Shown here one piece after another: positions 24,735-33,042 of a stretch of DNA of 52,128 nucleotides (the stretch's first letter is position 1; every line of letters starts with the position of its first letter). This DNA comes from an uncultured bacterium (GTDB taxonomy: Bacteria; Bacillota; Clostridia; Oscillospirales; Ruminococcaceae). The stretch is from the NCBI GenBank assembly GCA_905214265.1, contig CAJMLQ010000004.1, forward strand, positions 1 through 52,128, in the 5' to 3' direction. A model generated the notes under the pieces. That model did not search any database. It saw nothing but the letters and a program-made list of their open reading frames with translations, and was not told where the DNA came from. A program made the position numbers and the translations under genes.

Positions 24735-26024
24735 TCAGTTCAGAGTCGTGCCGGGGTAGTAGTGGAAAAGGATCTGGCTGTAAGTCCAGCCGTCGTTGAG
24801 AGCGTAGGCGTTGGCGCCGGTCTGGCTCATGCCCACGCCGTGGCCGTAGCCATTAGTGGTAAAAATCAGACTGTCGCCGCTGACCGTTACCGTGAAGGCG
24901 TGGCTGCGGATGGCATAGCCCAGGATATTCTCCCGAATCTGGCGACCGGTGACCGCGTGGACATTGCCGTTGGAATCCGGAATCTGAACCCGGGTAACAT
25001 AGCCGCCGCTGTTGGCTGTATAATCCGCAAACCAGGTGGCGGGATCATCGGGGAGGGTGACTTTCAGGTAGTCCTCCAGCTTGGTCTTAACGGTGGAGGC
25101 GGCGAGCGTCACCTGCTGGTTTTTATAGGTAGCAGAGGGGTCGTAGGCACTGGTCACGTTAGTCAGGTAGGGATAGCTGCCGCCCCAGATTTCGGAAGAG
25201 GAGTTGGTGATTCCGGCAGAACTGGCATGGTAGGGGGTAAAGGCCACGGAGCCGTTATAATAGAGGAGCTTGTCCAGCACAGCGGTTACGGCGTCCATGG
25301 TTTTCTGGGTAGGGGTCCGGCCGGGGAGGGATGGGGTCCGGCCCGCGGCATTTTCAAATCGGATGTAAGAGTGGGCGGCCACGGCCTGGGCTTTCAGCGC
25401 CTCAGTGTGGAAGCTGCCGCCGGTTTCCGCCTCCACAATCTGGCAGAGGATAGAGTAGGCGTCGCCCTCTGTGATCTGGCCGTTTAGGGAGACACGCAAG
25501 GTTTCTCCGACGGGCGGAGTGCTGGAAGAAGGTTCGGAAGAAGGTTCAAAGGAAGGCTCCGATGAAGGAATGGAGCTTGGAGGGGAGGAAGGAACAGAGC
25601 TCTCCGAGGTATCAAAGGAGCCTTCTACCGGCGGGGGACCGGAGGGCTGGCTGCTGGGGACGGAAGAAGAAGCGCTGCTGGAGGACGGGGTGCTGCTCTG
25701 CGGTGAGGAACTTGCCTGAGACGATGAGGAGGGGATCGAGGAAGGCTGGGGAGAGGAGGCGGAAGCACTTTCTGATGAAGAATCCTCAGGAGAAGCCTCT
25801 TCAGAGGATCCTTCCGAAGATCCGCTGCTTTCCGAAGAGCTGGGTGGATCGATATCCAGAGGGGTCCCGCCGGTTTCCGGCAGGGAGGATGGGTCTGCTG
25901 CCAAAAAGACGGCGGCGTCCAGGTCGTTGGCCGAAGCGATGGAGCCGGTTGAGAGGACGGCGGTCACTGCCAGACCGGTGGCCAGCAGAATTGCGGCTAT
26001 GACCAGAAGATAGGTTTTGCGCAT
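24735..26024 (-). CDS. SpoIID/LytB domain protein with Ser-rich stalk
   Basis: 429 residues. Predicted membrane-anchored or secreted protein: hydrophobic N-terminus YLLVIAAILLATGLAVTAVL, a Ser/Pro-rich low-complexity stalk of about 120 residues, about 55-175, then a SpoIID domain to the end. Family motifs are IVEAETGGSFHTEALKAQAV (catalytic Glu region), YHASSAGITNSSSEIWGGSYPYL, YTANSGGYV and GYGHGVGMSQTGANAYA. SpoIID is a lytic transglycosylase acting on denuded peptidoglycan strands during engulfment; the long stalk makes this more like a wall-surface paralogue than the sporulation protein itself. It is the last gene of a unit with a Ser-rich membrane protein and a sortase. Confidence 0.88.
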   Translation of the reverse strand: MRKTYLLVIAAILLATGLAVTAVLSTGSIASANDLDAAVFLAADPSSLPETGGTPLDIDPPSSSESSGSSEGSSEEASPEDSSSESASASSPQPSSIPSSSSQASSSPQSSTPSSSSASSSVPSSQPSGPPPVEGSFDTSESSVPSSPPSSIPSSEPSFEPSSEPSSSTPPVGETLRVSLNGQITEGDAYSILCQIVEAETGGSFHTEALKAQAVAAHSYIRFENAAGRTPSLPGRTPTQKTMDAVTAVLDKLLYYNGSVAFTPYHASSAGITNSSSEIWGGSYPYLTNVTSAYDPSATYKNQQVTLAASTVKTKLEDYLKVTLPDDPATWFADYTANSGGYVTRVQIPDSNGNVHAVTGRQIRENILGYAIRSHAFTVTVSGDSLIFTTNGYGHGVGMSQTGANAYALNDGWTYSQILFHYYPGTTLN

Positions 26025-26039
26025 GATGGTTCCTTTCCG

Positions 26040-26651
26040 TTAAGCGCCGGGGGAGGCGCTGGTATCCGTGTCGATCACAGGAGCGTCCATGGGGCTGCCG
26101 CCGCCGGGAACGGAGCTCTCCCCGCCGGGAGTGGTTTCGCCTTCGGGAGGAGTGCTGGCTTCGCCGGAGGGGGTGGAAGAATCGGTGGATTCAGAGGAGT
26201 CGACAGGCGGGCCGGAGGGGCTTTCCAGGGAGGATTCGCTGCTGGAGGGCTGAGAGGGATCCCCGGAACTCTCCTCTGGCGGAGGAATGGGCGGGCCGTC
26301 AGGCGTTTCCGACGACGGGCTGCTGGAGGTATCCGCCGAGGAAGAAGGACGGGAGGAGGGGGTGTTGGAGGGGATGGGATTGGACTCTACATAGAAGCTG
26401 GAGAAGTCCCCCCAGTCGCCGAAGGCACCGCTGCCATTGAGAAAGTCTTCCAGATCATCGGCAGAGGAAGAGGCTTGCGAGGAAAATTCTTCCGGTTCGC
26501 TGCCGGAGGAGACGGAAATTCCTTTGGAGGTGGGGGCCACTTCCTCAAAGGAAGCGCCGATCAGCAAGGTCAGTCCGCTGAGGGCGAGGATCAGTACCAA
26601 AACCTGAAGCCAGATGTTTTGAATGATGGCGTCAAGAATTTTTTTCAGCAT
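26040..26651 (-). CDS. Ser/Pro-rich membrane-anchored protein, unknown function
   Basis: About 203 residues. A single N-terminal transmembrane helix (IWLQVLVLILALSGLTLLIGAS) is followed by a low-complexity extracellular tail made mostly of Ser, Pro, Glu, Gly and Thr. A short less-repetitive segment, FLNGSGAFGDWGDFSSFYVE, about residues 70-90, may be a binding motif. There is no LPxTG- or NPQTN-like sorting signal and no C-terminal hydrophobic anchor. The start at the second ATG is preferred because AAGGATG lies 9 bases upstream; an ATG four codons earlier is possible. It lies between sortase and SpoIID-like genes, so it may be a wall-spanning partner of one of them. Confidence 0.65.
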   Translation of the reverse strand: MLKKILDAIIQNIWLQVLVLILALSGLTLLIGASFEEVAPTSKGISVSSGSEPEEFSSQASSSADDLEDFLNGSGAFGDWGDFSSFYVESNPIPSNTPSSRPSSSADTSSSPSSETPDGPPIPPPEESSGDPSQPSSSESSLESPSGPPVDSSESTDSSTPSGEASTPPEGETTPGGESSVPGGGSPMDAPVIDTDTSASPGA

Positions 26652-26690
26652 GGTGTCGGTCATCCTTTCGTGAGCTTGGGGCCGGCCGCC

Positions 26691-28109
26691 TCAATAACGG
26701 CTGGGCTTTACACGGTTTTCGTTGACCACGGCATTTCCCACGTCGACTTCGGCGCTTTCGCCGGGGCGGACCTTCCGGGCAACGATGCAGACCTTGGTGT
26801 TATAGCGGTCGTTGGCGCAGGTCTGGATGGTGAGGAATTTGTCGCTGGTGTTGACGTCCACGGTGGTGAGGAAAAAGCTCCGAGCCGTGATCTCGTCGAT
26901 GTACCATTGGATCCGCTCCTCGTTTTTGGTGCGGACAAAGTTAAAATAATTGAAGACCTCGCCGACGCTGGAGTCGGTGGTCGCCTCGAAGCAGGAGATA
27001 ACCTTCCACTGGCTTTCCTCATAGACGGTGTCAAAGGTGATGACCGGGCTGGTCTTATAAAATTCCAGGTCCCTATAAAGAAGCAGGCTGTGGAACATGG
27101 CGCCGGATTCCCAATTGTGGCCGTAGATCAGGGTGTTGGTGTTCAGCTCAGGGGTGATCTCGTTGCGGAAGTCCATGAAGGGGGTGCCGATGGTATCAAA
27201 GGTCCCCTCAAAGGAGTGATTGAGGTAAAAATCGTTGTCCTCGCACTGGACGACGGGGAGGTTCATATTGGTGTTGGGGATCGTGAGCCAGCCGGCCAGA
27301 TCGTGATTGATCTCGTAGGCAGCGGCGAATTTTTCCAGGTAGCCGTCCGGGAGGCTGCTGACCTGTTCCGGAGTGGGCGGGGTCTCCATGGCCTCTACGG
27401 CGCGTTCGATGACCTGGGCCGACTGGATATTGGAAGCGGTGTCCTGCGAGAGCTGCACGCCCGCCCAAGCCCCGGTGACAATGGCGGCGATAAGGAGGAG
27501 CTTTACGGCGACGTCTCCGGCTCTGTCTCCCGGCCAGGGGAGGAAGAACTGGAGTATCTTGACGGGGAGGGGAGTACCGCAGAGGCGGCGGTAAAGCTTG
27601 ATCGGGCTGTAGACCGCCAGGCTGGCGGGGTCCTGGTCAAAGTAGCCGTTGAGGAGGGAAAGGACACCGTCCACCGCCCGCTGCCGCTGATGGGAAAGCT
27701 CCTCGTACGGGAAGGGCTCCACCGTCAAAACGGCCATCCAGGTTTTGGCGCCGCTTTTCAGGCAGACAGCAGTGTGCAGGCGGCCGTTGTCCGCGGCGGA
27801 AACGCCGATTCCGGCACCGGCCTTATCCAGGCGGCGGATTCCATCCGCCATGGCGATGGCTGCCTCTTTGGAATCCAGGCCGTACCGGCGGCAGACCGAT
27901 TTTTTGACTCCGGCCAGGCGGTTCATCCCATCCTGGTCAAAGACGGCAACGCCGCAGCGAAAAACGGCAGCCGCGCCAGGCACGGCGGAGAGGGACTGGG
28001 AGAACATCCCGCCGGTTCCCGCCTCTGCGGCGGCGATCCGCATTTTTTTCTCGGCCAGGTTTTTTACCAGGCGTTCCGCCTGTGTTTCTTTTTGCAGGTT
28101 TTCTTCCAT
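26691..28109 (-). CDS. Class B sortase with N-terminal degenerate CinA-like domain
   Basis: 472 residues. Residues about 12-157 resemble the CinA C-terminal (PncC, nicotinamide mononucleotide deamidase) domain: IAAAEAGTGGMFSQSLSAVPGAAAVFRCGVAVFD, then SKEAAIAMADGIRRL. The family's AESCTGG motif is AEAGTGG here, so the catalytic Ser and following Cys are gone, and the active-site Lys after the VxY strand is also missing. A transmembrane helix follows at about 201-218. Residues about 245-450 are a class B sortase: GWLTIPNTNMNLPVVQ, TLIYGHNW with His331, and LTIQTC with Cys431. The expected Arg after TC appears as Lys439 in my alignment, with Arg435 nearby. The CinA-like part would be cytoplasmic and the sortase outside. 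AGGAGG precedes the ATG. Confidence 0.85.
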   Translation of the reverse strand: MEENLQKETQAERLVKNLAEKKMRIAAAEAGTGGMFSQSLSAVPGAAAVFRCGVAVFDQDGMNRLAGVKKSVCRRYGLDSKEAAIAMADGIRRLDKAGAGIGVSAADNGRLHTAVCLKSGAKTWMAVLTVEPFPYEELSHQRQRAVDGVLSLLNGYFDQDPASLAVYSPIKLYRRLCGTPLPVKILQFFLPWPGDRAGDVAVKLLLIAAIVTGAWAGVQLSQDTASNIQSAQVIERAVEAMETPPTPEQVSSLPDGYLEKFAAAYEINHDLAGWLTIPNTNMNLPVVQCEDNDFYLNHSFEGTFDTIGTPFMDFRNEITPELNTNTLIYGHNWESGAMFHSLLLYRDLEFYKTSPVITFDTVYEESQWKVISCFEATTDSSVGEVFNYFNFVRTKNEERIQWYIDEITARSFFLTTVDVNTSDKFLTIQTCANDRYNTKVCIVARKVRPGESAEVDVGNAVVNENRVKPSRY

Positions 28110-28125
28110 AACGACCTCCTGTTTT

Positions 28126-28806
28126 TCAGCGGAGAAACATGGAAAACAAAACAGTGATCAGGCCGCAGGCACCGATGGCGATGCTGCTCATGGCTCCCTC
28201 TGCCTCGCCGAGCTCCAGGGCTTTGGAGGTGCCGATGGCGTGGCTGCAGGCACCGATGGCCAGTCCGGCGGCCACAGGGTCCTTCACCCGGAACAGCTTC
28301 AGGAAGACCGGCGCTAGCATGGCCCCCAGGATACCAGTCAGGACCACGGCCGCCACCGTAATGGGGACGGCGCCGCCCAGCTGTTCGGAAATTCCCATGG
28401 CGATGGGGGTGGTAACGGATTTGGAAAGAAGGGAAGCGGTAAAGCTCTCGTCCAAGCGGAAGAGGCGGCAGAGGAACCAGACGCTGGTCATGGAGACGGC
28501 GGAGCCCGCGGCACATCCGGCGAGGATGGGGAACAAGTTCTTCTTCAGCAGGTGGATCTGGCTGTAGATGGAAACAGCGAGGCAGGCAGTGGCGGGCGCT
28601 AGAAACATCCCGATGAAATTCCCGCCCGCCTGGTAGGCTTCCAGGGGAATCCCGGTAAGCTTTAAAAAGACAATGACCAGGACGATGGCAATGAGAAGGG
28701 GATTGGCCGCGGGGGAACGGAGTTTTTGGTTGATCCAGACGCCCAGGACGTAGGCAAGGATGCTCAGGACAACGCCGAAAAGGGGAGAGGAAAACCAGTC
28801 AAGCAC
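28126..28806 (-). CDS. lrgB: LrgB/CidB family membrane protein
   Basis: 226 residues, mostly transmembrane. LrgB family, thought to modulate murein hydrolase activity and cell lysis, or to move small organic acids such as pyruvate, together with LrgA. Family segments are ATACLAVSIYSQIHLLKKN, LLSKSVTTPIAMGISEQLGG, VVLTGILGAMLAPVFLKLF and AIGTSKALELGEAEGAMSS. The start is GTG with AAGGAGG 9 bases upstream, overlapping the lrgA stop by 8 bases; the longer ATG-started frame would read through the body of lrgA. Confidence 0.9.
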   Translation of the reverse strand: MLDWFSSPLFGVVLSILAYVLGVWINQKLRSPAANPLLIAIVLVIVFLKLTGIPLEAYQAGGNFIGMFLAPATACLAVSIYSQIHLLKKNLFPILAGCAAGSAVSMTSVWFLCRLFRLDESFTASLLSKSVTTPIAMGISEQLGGAVPITVAAVVLTGILGAMLAPVFLKLFRVKDPVAAGLAIGACSHAIGTSKALELGEAEGAMSSIAIGACGLITVLFSMFLR

Positions 28807-29179
28807 GGGAGGAATCCTCCTTTTCGGATTTGGCCAGTCGTTTCTGGAGCCAGACAGCACCCCGGACAGTGAAGGACGTGGCGGCGAAGGTGACGATGGT
28901 GCTGACAAAGCAGACCATCAAAAAGGGAAAAATATTTTCGGCGAGAACGCCGAAGCTATCCAGAATGGCGACCCCGGCAGGAATGAAGAAAAACGCCATA
29001 TTCTGCAAGAGAAAATCGGATTTTTCCCGGATATGCTCCGGTTTTACGGCCCGGGTGAGAAGGAGAAGCAGCAGAAGCGCCATGCTGATCACGCTGCCGG
29101 GAAGGGGAAGAAAACGGGCCAGACCCTCTCCAATCCAGCAGATACCAAAAACGATGCTGATTTGTATGAGAAGTTTCAT
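28799..29179 (-). CDS. lrgA: LrgA/CidA family holin-like protein
   Basis: 126 residues with four predicted transmembrane helices. Holin-like partner of LrgB. It shows LPLPGSVISMALLLLLL, the conserved PGS-x-x-GM/AL region, and FLLQNMAFFFIPAGVAIL, the F-F-I/V-P motif. Length fits the family. A weak AAGGAAT site lies 12 bases before the ATG. It is directly upstream of and overlapping lrgB, in the usual order. Confidence 0.9.
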   Translation of the reverse strand: MKLLIQISIVFGICWIGEGLARFLPLPGSVISMALLLLLLLTRAVKPEHIREKSDFLLQNMAFFFIPAGVAILDSFGVLAENIFPFLMVCFVSTIVTFAATSFTVRGAVWLQKRLAKSEKEDSSRA

Positions 29180-29227
29180 AAGTGGGTCACATTCCTTGAT
29201 TTTAGAGTGCGTTTTTTGGTGCGTTCC

Positions 29228-30400
29228 TTACGAAATGGTACTGACCGTGGTATTTTCGGCAGCTTGGCGGATCAGCGGGGCAAAGTCGAAGTTCGCTTCC
29301 GCTTTTTCCAGGAAGGAGAGCTTCGGCTTAGTTCGGGGGTGACGGGGGGTGAAGACGGTGCAGCAGTCCTCATAGGGGAGGATGGAGGTCTCATAGGTGT
29401 CGATCTGGTAGGCAATTTTGATAATCTCGGTTTTATCCATGCCGATAAGGGGGCGGAGGACCACCAGATCGGTGGAATTATCGGTGCAGTAGAGGGCGTC
29501 CAGGGTCTGGCTGGCGACCTGGGCGAGACTTTCGCCGGTGACTAGGGCGCGGATGTCCTCCCGGCGGGCGACCTCAGTGGCAACCCGCATCATCATCCGG
29601 CGCATGATGACGGTGAAAAGCTCCTCCGGGCAGTGCTCCCGGATGGCCTCCTGGAGCTCGGTGAAGGGAACGCAGTAGAAGCGGATACTGCCAGTGTAGG
29701 GAGTGAGCTTTTCACAGAGGGTTTCCACCTTCTGGAGGGCGCGCTCGCTGGTGTAGGGGGGGCTTTGAAAGTGGATGGCGGAAAGGGCCAGTCCCCGTTT
29801 GGCCATCATGTAGGCGGCGACGGGGCTGTCTAAGCCTCCAGAGATGAGGATCATGGCCCTGCCCGAGGAGGACACCGGCATACCGCCTGCGCCGGGGATA
29901 ACACCGGCGTGGATGTAGGCGGCGAAGTCCCGGATCTCCACGTTGACCACCACGTCTGGTTCGTGGACGTCCACGGTCAAGTGGGGGAAGGCGTCTAGGA
30001 GAACGCCGCCGATCTCCGCGGAGATCTCCGGGGATTTCAGGGGGAAACGCTTGTCAGAGCGGCGGGTCTCCACCTTGAAGGTCTTGGCGGCGGATAGAAG
30101 ATCCGCCAGGTAGCCGGGGGCCTGGGCACTCAAGGCTTCTATGCTCTTTTCCGTGACCAGCGCCCGGGAAACGGCGGCCAGGCCGAAGATCTTGGAGGCG
30201 CGGTCCAGAGCCTCGTCAAAATCGAAGGAGGAAGGGTCCTCCGGCTCCAGGTAGATGGTGGACTGAGCCTTACGGAGACGGACGGGACCCATGTCCCGCA
30301 TCCGCCAGCGGATGTTCCGGAGGAGGATGTCCTCGAAGACATTTTTGTTTAAGCCCTTCAGGGCGATTTCACCGTATTTCAGCAGAATGATCTCGTTCAT
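29228..30400 (-). CDS. thiI: tRNA 4-thiouridine synthase / thiamine sulfur carrier enzyme ThiI
   Basis: 390 residues. Adenylates U8 of tRNA for 4-thiouridine formation, and may also supply sulfur for thiamine. The N-terminal ferredoxin-like and THUMP domains, about residues 1-165, are followed by the PP-loop ATPase with SGGLDSPVAAYMMAKRGL, about 187-205, and TGESLAQVASQTLDAL. The rhodanese domain of E. coli ThiI is absent, as in most Firmicutes, where a dedicated desulfurase supplies the sulfur. It overlaps the upstream NifS-like gene by 4 bases (ATGA), a coupled pair. Confidence 0.93.
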   Translation of the reverse strand: MNEIILLKYGEIALKGLNKNVFEDILLRNIRWRMRDMGPVRLRKAQSTIYLEPEDPSSFDFDEALDRASKIFGLAAVSRALVTEKSIEALSAQAPGYLADLLSAAKTFKVETRRSDKRFPLKSPEISAEIGGVLLDAFPHLTVDVHEPDVVVNVEIRDFAAYIHAGVIPGAGGMPVSSSGRAMILISGGLDSPVAAYMMAKRGLALSAIHFQSPPYTSERALQKVETLCEKLTPYTGSIRFYCVPFTELQEAIREHCPEELFTVIMRRMMMRVATEVARREDIRALVTGESLAQVASQTLDALYCTDNSTDLVVLRPLIGMDKTEIIKIAYQIDTYETSILPYEDCCTVFTPRHPRTKPKLSFLEKAEANFDFAPLIRQAAENTTVSTIS

Positions 30401-31557
30401 AACCGGTCCTTTCCGTTCTTTTCGATAATAGGGCGGAGCTTGGCGATACCCTCGGCCAGGGCGGCCAGGAGAGCGTCGATCTCCGCTTCGGTGGTATCCT
30501 TGGAGAAGCTGACGCGCAGGGCGGAGTCGATCTGCTCCGGGGTCAGGCCGAAGGCGGCCAAAGCGGGGCTTTTCGCGCCCTTTGAGCAGGCGGAGCCGCT
30601 GGAGACGAAGATGTTGCGTTCCTCCAGAAAGTGGAGCATAATCTCGGAGCGGACTCCCAGCACCGAAAGGTTCAGGATATGGGGCGCGCCGTTTTCCGGG
30701 GAGTTGACGGTCACCCGGGGAAGGGCGGAAACGCCCTCCCGGAGGCGCTGGTTCAAGGCGCGGTAACGGGCCTCCCAGGCTTTTCCCTCCCGTTCACAGA
30801 GGAGGAGGGCTTCCTTCAGGGCAGCGATGAGTTCCACAGCCTGGGTGCCGGGGCGGAGGGCGCGCTCCTGGCCGCCGCCGTAGGCAAGAGGAGTCAGGCG
30901 GACGCCTTTTTTGACGTACAGTACGCCGACGCCCTTAGGCGCGTAGAGCTTGTGACCGCTAAAGGAAAGAAAATCCAGATCCAGACGCTTGAGGTTCAGA
31001 GGGTATTTGGCGAAGCCCTGGACGGCGTCCATGTGGATGAGAAGCTTGGGAAATTTCCGGCGCAGGGCGGGGATCAGAACCTCATAGGGGAGGATGGCGC
31101 CGGTTTCATTGTTGACCATCATGAAGGAGATAAGAAAGGTGTCCTCGTCCACGGCGTCCAGAAAATCCGCGACGGCGAACTGGCCATCCGGCCGGGGTGA
31201 GACCCGTTTGACGGTATAGCCGCGTTTTTCCAGAGCGGCGGCGGCCTGGGCGACGGAGGAATGTTCTACAGCGGTGGTGACGATGGTCCTGCCGTTCCGG
31301 GGGTAGGCGGAGGCGCTGCCCAGGATGGCCAGATTGTTGCTTTCGGTGGCATTGGCGGTAAAAAGTACGCATTCCGGGGGGCAGGAGAGCATCCGGCCCA
31401 CGGTTTTGCGGGTTTCGGTGAGGAGGGCCTCCGCCTCCAGGCCCTTGCGGTGGAGGGAGGAGGGATTGCCGTAGTCGGCGGTCATAGCCCGGAGACAGGC
31501 GGCTGCCGCTTCCTTGCAGACCCGTGTTGTGGCACAGTTATCCAGGTAGATTTCCAA
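30397..31557 (-). CDS. Cysteine desulfurase, NifS/NifZ-type partner of ThiI
   Basis: 386 residues. PLP enzyme that takes sulfur from cysteine as a persulfide. Seen are YLDNCATTRV at the N-terminus, TANATESNNLAILG, the His of VEHSSV, MDAVQGFAKYP, the PLP lysine K203 in SFSGHKLYAPKG, and the persulfide cysteine C324 in SSGSACSKG. Because thiI overlaps its end by 4 bases, the natural acceptor is ThiI, as for B. subtilis NifZ, rather than an Isc or Suf scaffold; none is nearby. It is probably the first gene of a minus-strand unit that may read on into lrgAB. Confidence 0.92.
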   Translation of the reverse strand: MEIYLDNCATTRVCKEAAAACLRAMTADYGNPSSLHRKGLEAEALLTETRKTVGRMLSCPPECVLFTANATESNNLAILGSASAYPRNGRTIVTTAVEHSSVAQAAAALEKRGYTVKRVSPRPDGQFAVADFLDAVDEDTFLISFMMVNNETGAILPYEVLIPALRRKFPKLLIHMDAVQGFAKYPLNLKRLDLDFLSFSGHKLYAPKGVGVLYVKKGVRLTPLAYGGGQERALRPGTQAVELIAALKEALLLCEREGKAWEARYRALNQRLREGVSALPRVTVNSPENGAPHILNLSVLGVRSEIMLHFLEERNIFVSSGSACSKGAKSPALAAFGLTPEQIDSALRVSFSKDTTEAEIDALLAALAEGIAKLRPIIEKNGKDRL

Positions 31558-31730
31558 TTAGAAGGCTCCTTTTTTCCGGTTTCGTTCCGCCTTTTCATGG
31601 AGAACGAAACCGTATTTCCGCACGTTCTTTTCAAAACGGCGGGGGATTTCAGGCAAGCCGGTACGGCCCGCTTTTCGAAGGATGCTGGCCGCCGGGGGCA
31701 TCCTCCCCTGCAGCAGACCATTATTTTTTT

Positions 31731-31759
31731 ATTATACTACATTTTTACACGAATTTCTA
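31731..31759 (-). promoter_or_regulatory. Candidate promoter of the desulfurase-thiI unit
   Basis: On the minus strand TAGAAA, 17 bases, TATAAT. The -10 is perfect and the -35 is weak. It gives a leader of about 165 bases before the desulfurase ATG. The leader contains no motif I recognise. Confidence 0.4.
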
Positions 31760-31843
31760 CTGGAAGAACGGAAAAAGAGGTGTTTTTTTCGACTGCTGTG
31801 GGAATTGCCCAGTTCTGAGAAATCTGGCTGCGTTTTCAGTCGG

Positions 31844-31872
31844 TTTACAGGCGAGGAAAATTGTGGTATACT
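31844..31872 (+). promoter_or_regulatory. Promoter of radC
   Basis: TTTACA, 17 bases, TATACT, 34 bases before the TTG start of the radC-like gene. The rest of the gap between the desulfurase gene and radC shows nothing else I can name. Confidence 0.65.
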
Positions 31873-31906
31873 GATCCTGTACAGAAGGAAACTGGAGGGA
31901 CATTGT

Positions 31907-32626
31907 TTGGAGAAGGACGAAAGGAAAAATCTCCATGCTGGCCACCGGGAACGGGTGAAAGACCGCTTTCGCAAAGAAGGGCTGGACAGCTTTGAGGAAC
32001 ACGAAATATTGGAGCTGCTCCTTTATTTCGGCATCCCGCAGCGGGACACCAACGAGCTGGCCCACCGGCTGATCGAGACCTTCGGATCGTTTGCGCAGGT
32101 TTTTGCGGCGGATTACGAACAGCTCCGGGCGGTTCCGGGAATGACAGCGTCGGCGGCGCTCCTGCTGCGGCTGGTGCCGCAGCTTTCCCGGCGGTACATC
32201 GAAGCTGTCGCGGACAGTGCGGACATCCTGGACAGCAGCGAGAAGATCGGGCGGTTTCTTATTCCCAAATTTCTGGGGAGGACGGAGGAGGTGGTCTATC
32301 TGCTCTGTTTCAACAACGCCTGCAGGCTTCTCCGGTGTGATCTGCTGTCGGAGGGGACGCTCAACGGTTCCCAGGTGGACGTGCGGAAGCTGGTGGAGAT
32401 TGCCTTTCAGTGCAAAGCAATCAATGTGGTTTTGGCGCACAACCATCCCCATGGGATGCCGCGGCCGTCCTCCCAGGATATCCGCATGACCCGGTCGCTG
32501 GCGCCGACTCTCAAGCAGCTGAATCTGGAGCTGCTGGATCACTTTATTGTATCCGGGAACGAATATGTTTCCATGATGGAACTGGGATATCTGGGAGTCC
32601 GGAAGATCCGGGACCTGGACTTTTAA
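31907..32626 (+). CDS. radC: RadC/YsxA family JAB domain protein
   Basis: 239 residues. RadC-family protein with an N-terminal helix-hairpin-helix-like part (LELLLYFGIPQRDTNELAHRLI, VPGMTASAALLLRLV) and a C-terminal JAB1/MPN metal-binding domain with AHNHPHGMPRPSSQD, matching HxHPxGxxxPSxxD. Its biochemical role is unsettled in the literature; it was once linked to DNA repair. The start is TTG, with GGAGGG 6 bases upstream; a long in-frame extension upstream runs through the promoter and is rejected. It is followed by ridA in the same unit. Confidence 0.88.
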   Translation: MEKDERKNLHAGHRERVKDRFRKEGLDSFEEHEILELLLYFGIPQRDTNELAHRLIETFGSFAQVFAADYEQLRAVPGMTASAALLLRLVPQLSRRYIEAVADSADILDSSEKIGRFLIPKFLGRTEEVVYLLCFNNACRLLRCDLLSEGTLNGSQVDVRKLVEIAFQCKAINVVLAHNHPHGMPRPSSQDIRMTRSLAPTLKQLNLELLDHFIVSGNEYVSMMELGYLGVRKIRDLDF

Positions 32627-32636
32627 AGGAGATGGA

Positions 32637-33017
32637 ATGATGGAGAAAATAACGATTCATACGGAAGGGGCGCCTGCGGCCATCGGACCCTATGCCCAGT
32701 CGATCCGCGCCGGAAACGTGATCTACACGTCGGGGCAGCTGGGGATCGATCCTGCAACGGGAAAACTGGCGGACGGAGTCGAAGCACAGACCCACGCGGC
32801 CATGCGGAATCTGGAAAAGGTCCTGGAGGCTGGGGGCGCGGGGCTCCGAAATGTGGTCAAGACGACAGTCTTCGTCAGGGATCTGGCGGATTTCGCTGTG
32901 GTCAACGCCATTTACGGCAGCTATTTCAGCGGGGAATTTCCGGCGCGGAGCTGCGTGCAGGCGGCGGCTCTGCCCAAGGGCGGACTGGTGGAGATCGAAT
33001 GCGTCGCGGTCCTATAA
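32637..33017 (+). CDS. ridA: RidA family enamine/imine deaminase
   Basis: 126 residues. Hydrolyses reactive 2-aminoacrylate-type enamines and imines made by PLP enzymes, protecting other enzymes. Typical segments are AAIGPYAQSIRAGNVIYTSGQLGIDP, VVKTTVFVRDLADF, and RSCVQAAALPKGGLVEIECVAV, which includes the substrate-binding Arg. Length is exactly family size. AAGGAG lies 6 bases before the first of two adjacent ATGs. It is 10 bases downstream of radC. Confidence 0.93.
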   Translation: MMEKITIHTEGAPAAIGPYAQSIRAGNVIYTSGQLGIDPATGKLADGVEAQTHAAMRNLEKVLEAGGAGLRNVVKTTVFVRDLADFAVVNAIYGSYFSGEFPARSCVQAAALPKGGLVEIECVAVL

Positions 33018-33042
33018 GGGGAGCGGCACTGCAAAATTGGAA

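Noticed and set aside
25500..26400. Possible DNA tandem repeats in two Ser-rich genes
   Set aside because: The repetition is low-complexity Ser/Pro/Glu coding with varied codons, not a regular DNA repeat unit.
26475..28157. 560-codon open frame on the plus strand opposite the sortase gene
   Set aside because: It is the antisense shadow of a GC-rich gene: Gly/Asp/Val-rich composition, no family resemblance, no ribosome binding site, and the minus strand carries a clear sortase.
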